DNA from: an uncultured Naasia sp.
GTDB lineage: Bacteria; Actinomycetota; Actinomycetes; Actinomycetales; Microbacteriaceae
Direction of reading: 5' to 3'
Assembly: GCA_913778905.1 (NCBI GenBank)
Contig: CAJYYA010000021.1
Span: forward strand, 21,262-85,261
DNA length: 64,000 nt
The notes below the pieces were generated by a model. The model worked only from the letters and a program-made list of their open reading frames with translations. It was not told the origin of the DNA and did no database searches. Both the position numbers and the translations under genes were made by a program. Within the stretch, counting starts at the first letter, position 1; every line of letters starts with the position of its first letter. Of this stretch, positions 62,478-64,000 are shown piece by piece.

Positions 62478-62506
62478 AAGGCCGTCCTCCTCATGGGGAC
62501 GGCCTT
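62478..62506. terminator. Terminator between arsC and tRNA-Ala
   Basis: A 10-bp stem (62478-62487 against 62497-62506) with a 9-base loop lies between convergent arsC and the tRNA gene. On the minus strand it is followed by TTCTTGCTTT, which fits a tRNA terminator. Confidence 0.75.
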
Positions 62507-62515
62507 CTGCATCTG

Positions 62516-62588
62516 TGGACCCGAGGGGATTCGAACCCCTGACCCCCTGCATGCCATGCAGGTGCGCTACCAGCTGCGCCACGGGCCC
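62516..62588 (-). tRNA. tRNA-Ala (anticodon GGC)
   Basis: A 73-base tRNA folds into a full cloverleaf on the minus strand. The acceptor stem is GGGCCCG with CGGGTCC (one G-U pair), the anticodon loop is ATGGCAT in a 5-bp CCTGC/GCAGG stem, and the T-arm has AGGGG-TTCGAAT-CCCCT. The anticodon GGC reads GCC Ala codons. The discriminator is A, and CCA is not encoded. Its 3' end faces the arsenic island. Confidence 0.95.
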
Positions 62589-62709
62589 GTCGGCTTCCCG
62601 GAGGAGCCTTGATTACTTTACTACAGGTTCGGAGCGCTTCCGTTCACATCGCGGCTCCCGCTCGTCTCGAGGCGCACGAATCCGTAGATCCTCCGTGAGT
62701 AACACCCGC

Positions 62710-62731
62710 AGAACCCCCACCCGCGGGTTCT
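62710..62731. repeat. Small palindrome upstream of the SDR gene
   Basis: AGAACCC (62710-62716) and GGGTTCT (62725-62731) form a 7-bp perfect inverted repeat with an 8-base spacer. It lies about 67 bases upstream of the SDR start. The rest of 62589-62797 shows nothing recognisable. Confidence 0.35.
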
Positions 62732-62797
62732 TATCGGCGCTTCTGAATAGCGTCGAAGGGCGCGCTCGAGTTCCGGGCTGCGAAAGAGGGAGTTGTC

Positions 62798-63796
62798 ATG
62801 TCCAGAGGTGTCGCAGTAGTCACGGGAGGATCCGCCGGACTCGGTCGGGCGACGGTCCGAGAGCTCGCCCGCCGCGGATGGGACGTGGCCGTGCTCGCCC
62901 GGGGCGAGGATGGCCTCGCGGGTGCCGTCCGGGACATCGAAGGACTCGGCAGGCGCGGACTCGGGATCTCGACCGATGTCGCCGACAGGGACGCCGTGGA
63001 GTCGGCAGCCGCGCGCGTCGAGGACGAGCTCGGCCTCATCGACCTCTGGGTCAACAACACGATGGTGGGCGTGTTCGGGGAGTTCCTCGACACCGAGGCC
63101 GAGGACTTCGAACGGGCGACGGATGTCGTCTATCTCGGTACCGTGAATGGCACACGTGCCGCCCTGTCTCGCATGGTGCCGCGCGACCGTGGGCACGTCA
63201 TCCAGATCGGCTCCGCCATCGCCCATCGGGGAATCCCTCTGCAGGCCGCCTACTGCGGCGCCAAAGCAGCCGTGCGCGGCTTCACGGAATCCATCGTGAC
63301 CGAACTCATCCACAACGACAGCGCCGTGCAGGTATCGACCGTCGACATGCCCGCGCTCAACACGATTCAGTTCAACTGGGTGAAGACGGATCTCCCCCAT
63401 CACCCGCAGCCCGTGGCCCCCATCTATCAGCCCGAGGTCGGAGCCGTCGCGGTGGCCGATGTCGCCGACAAGCCTCGTCGTCGGGTGTGGGTGGGAGAAT
63501 CCACCGTCGCCACCATCCTGGGCACGCGTTTCGTGAATCCGTTCATGGACTGGTACCTCGCCAAGACGGGCTATGACGGTCAGCAGGCTCCCCAGAAGAA
63601 CGAGCCGATGCTCGCCGACAACCTCTACGAGCCGACTCCCGGGGATCGCGGTGCGCATGGGATCTTCGATGACGAGGCGTACTCGACGTCGCCGCAGGTC
63701 TGGCTCATCGGCCACCGCCCCGTGATGAATGCGGCGGCCATCGCTGGAGGGGCGGCGATCGCTCTGACAGCTCTGCGTCTTCTGCGTCGGCGCTGA
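62798..63796 (+). CDS. Short-chain dehydrogenase/reductase with C-terminal membrane anchor
   Basis: Classical SDR of 332 residues. The NAD(P) motif is TGGSAGLG (residues 9-16), the structural motif is NNTM near residue 88, and the catalytic Ser and YCGAK (Tyr-X3-Lys) follow near residues 140-155. After the domain, about 70 residues of linker end in a hydrophobic helix (MNAAAIAGGAAIALTALRLL) followed by RRR, so the enzyme is probably tail-anchored to the membrane. The substrate is unknown. GGGAG lies upstream of the ATG. Confidence 0.88.
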   Translation: MSRGVAVVTGGSAGLGRATVRELARRGWDVAVLARGEDGLAGAVRDIEGLGRRGLGISTDVADRDAVESAAARVEDELGLIDLWVNNTMVGVFGEFLDTEAEDFERATDVVYLGTVNGTRAALSRMVPRDRGHVIQIGSAIAHRGIPLQAAYCGAKAAVRGFTESIVTELIHNDSAVQVSTVDMPALNTIQFNWVKTDLPHHPQPVAPIYQPEVGAVAVADVADKPRRRVWVGESTVATILGTRFVNPFMDWYLAKTGYDGQQAPQKNEPMLADNLYEPTPGDRGAHGIFDDEAYSTSPQVWLIGHRPVMNAAAIAGGAAIALTALRLLRRR

Positions 63797-63820
63797 CCAC
63801 CCCTGACGGGCGTTAACGAG

Positions 63821-63850
63821 GAAAGGGCCACCCGTTCGGGTGGCCCTTTC
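63821..63850. terminator. Strong terminator between SDR gene and rRNA
   Basis: A perfect 13-bp stem (63821-63833 against 63838-63850) with a GTTC loop is followed by TTTGTCTTG on the plus strand and preceded by GTTAACGAG. It probably ends both the SDR transcript and the rRNA operon that runs toward it. Confidence 0.9.
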
Positions 63851-63905
63851 TTTGTCTTGCTGTCCCCGTCCGTCCACCTGCTTTGGTGGTGTCGGGGTAA
63901 TGGAT

Positions 63906-64000
63906 GTCCGGCGGTGTCCTACTCTCCCACAGGGTCCCCCCTGCAGTACCATCGGCGCTGAGAGTCTTAGCTTCCGGGTTCGGAATGTGACCGGGCGTTT
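63906..64000 (-). rRNA. rrf: 5S ribosomal RNA, 3' part
   Basis: Read on the minus strand, this is the 3' part of a bacterial 5S rRNA, with CCCGGAAGCTAAGACTCTCAG, GCCGATGGTACTGCA, and the 3' end GGAGAGTAGGACACCGCCGGAC. The first 20 or so bases of the gene lie beyond the window end. It marks the end of an rRNA operon that enters from the right. Confidence 0.93.

Noticed and set aside
62621..63952. Minus-strand open frame across the SDR gene
   Set aside because: It is the antisense of an SDR with intact cofactor and catalytic motifs, and it also runs through a terminator and into the rRNA flank.

Overview
The window is a stretch of high-GC chromosome (roughly 70% GC by eye) with many GTG starts, ATGA/GTGA stop-start overlaps and long antisense shadow frames. 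Several features point to an actinobacterium, most plausibly of the family Microbacteriaceae: a mycothiol-type arsenate reductase, a mycothiol-dependent DinB-type protein, a fused CydDC exporter, and dispersed intergenic palindromes of the 'ctcgatacg...ctactcg' kind. The family placement is inference. I see no prophage, transposase, CRISPR array or replication origin.

Layout. 0-18 kb is mainly housekeeping: hemW, lepA and rpsT, the competence/replication run comEA-comEC-holA, leuS, and a divergent pabB/pabC pair for p-aminobenzoate. 19-31 kb holds two ABC import systems. One is a five-gene oligopeptide/dipeptide-type operon with a small hypothetical gene at its end. The other is an OpuC-type compatible-solute (betaine/choline) operon. 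An amino-acid permease, a DedA protein and a TetR regulator lie around them. 32-45 kb carries an SRAP DNA-repair peptidase, an App1-like phosphatase, a SpoIIE-type phosphatase, zwf, a MarR regulator with an FUSC exporter and a hydrolase, a GH3 lipoprotein, and a UbiA / alditol-oxidase / acyl-CoA-dehydrogenase operon.

45-53 kb is a respiratory module: cydA-cydB-cydDC (cytochrome bd oxidase plus its assembly exporter), divergent from a BlaI-type repressor and a BlaR1-like membrane metalloprotease. Three copies of a TTCTAC-N5-GTAGAA palindrome lie in the cydA-blaI intergenic region. This suggests that the oxidase is controlled by a BlaI-family repressor.

56.9-62.4 kb is a compact arsenic-resistance island ending next to a tRNA-Ala gene: a putative arsN1 acetyltransferase, an arsO-like flavoprotein, arsR, an arsR-arsC fusion, an aquaporin, an FAD-dependent pyridine-nucleotide-disulfide oxidoreductase and a mycothiol-type arsC. 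No ArsB, Acr3 or ArsA pump is present, so the aquaporin is the only visible arsenite exit route. A short-chain dehydrogenase follows, and the window ends inside a 5S rRNA gene on the minus strand.

The intergenic DNA is unusually rich in structured repeats. I find at least five families: a hairpin present at two divergent promoters; a CTCAGCAGGA cruciform present once between genes and once in frame inside cydDC; a 150-bp ATGCAGGA hairpin; four copies of the ctcgatacg/ctactcg palindrome; and a 45-bp tandem array ending in an inverted copy.
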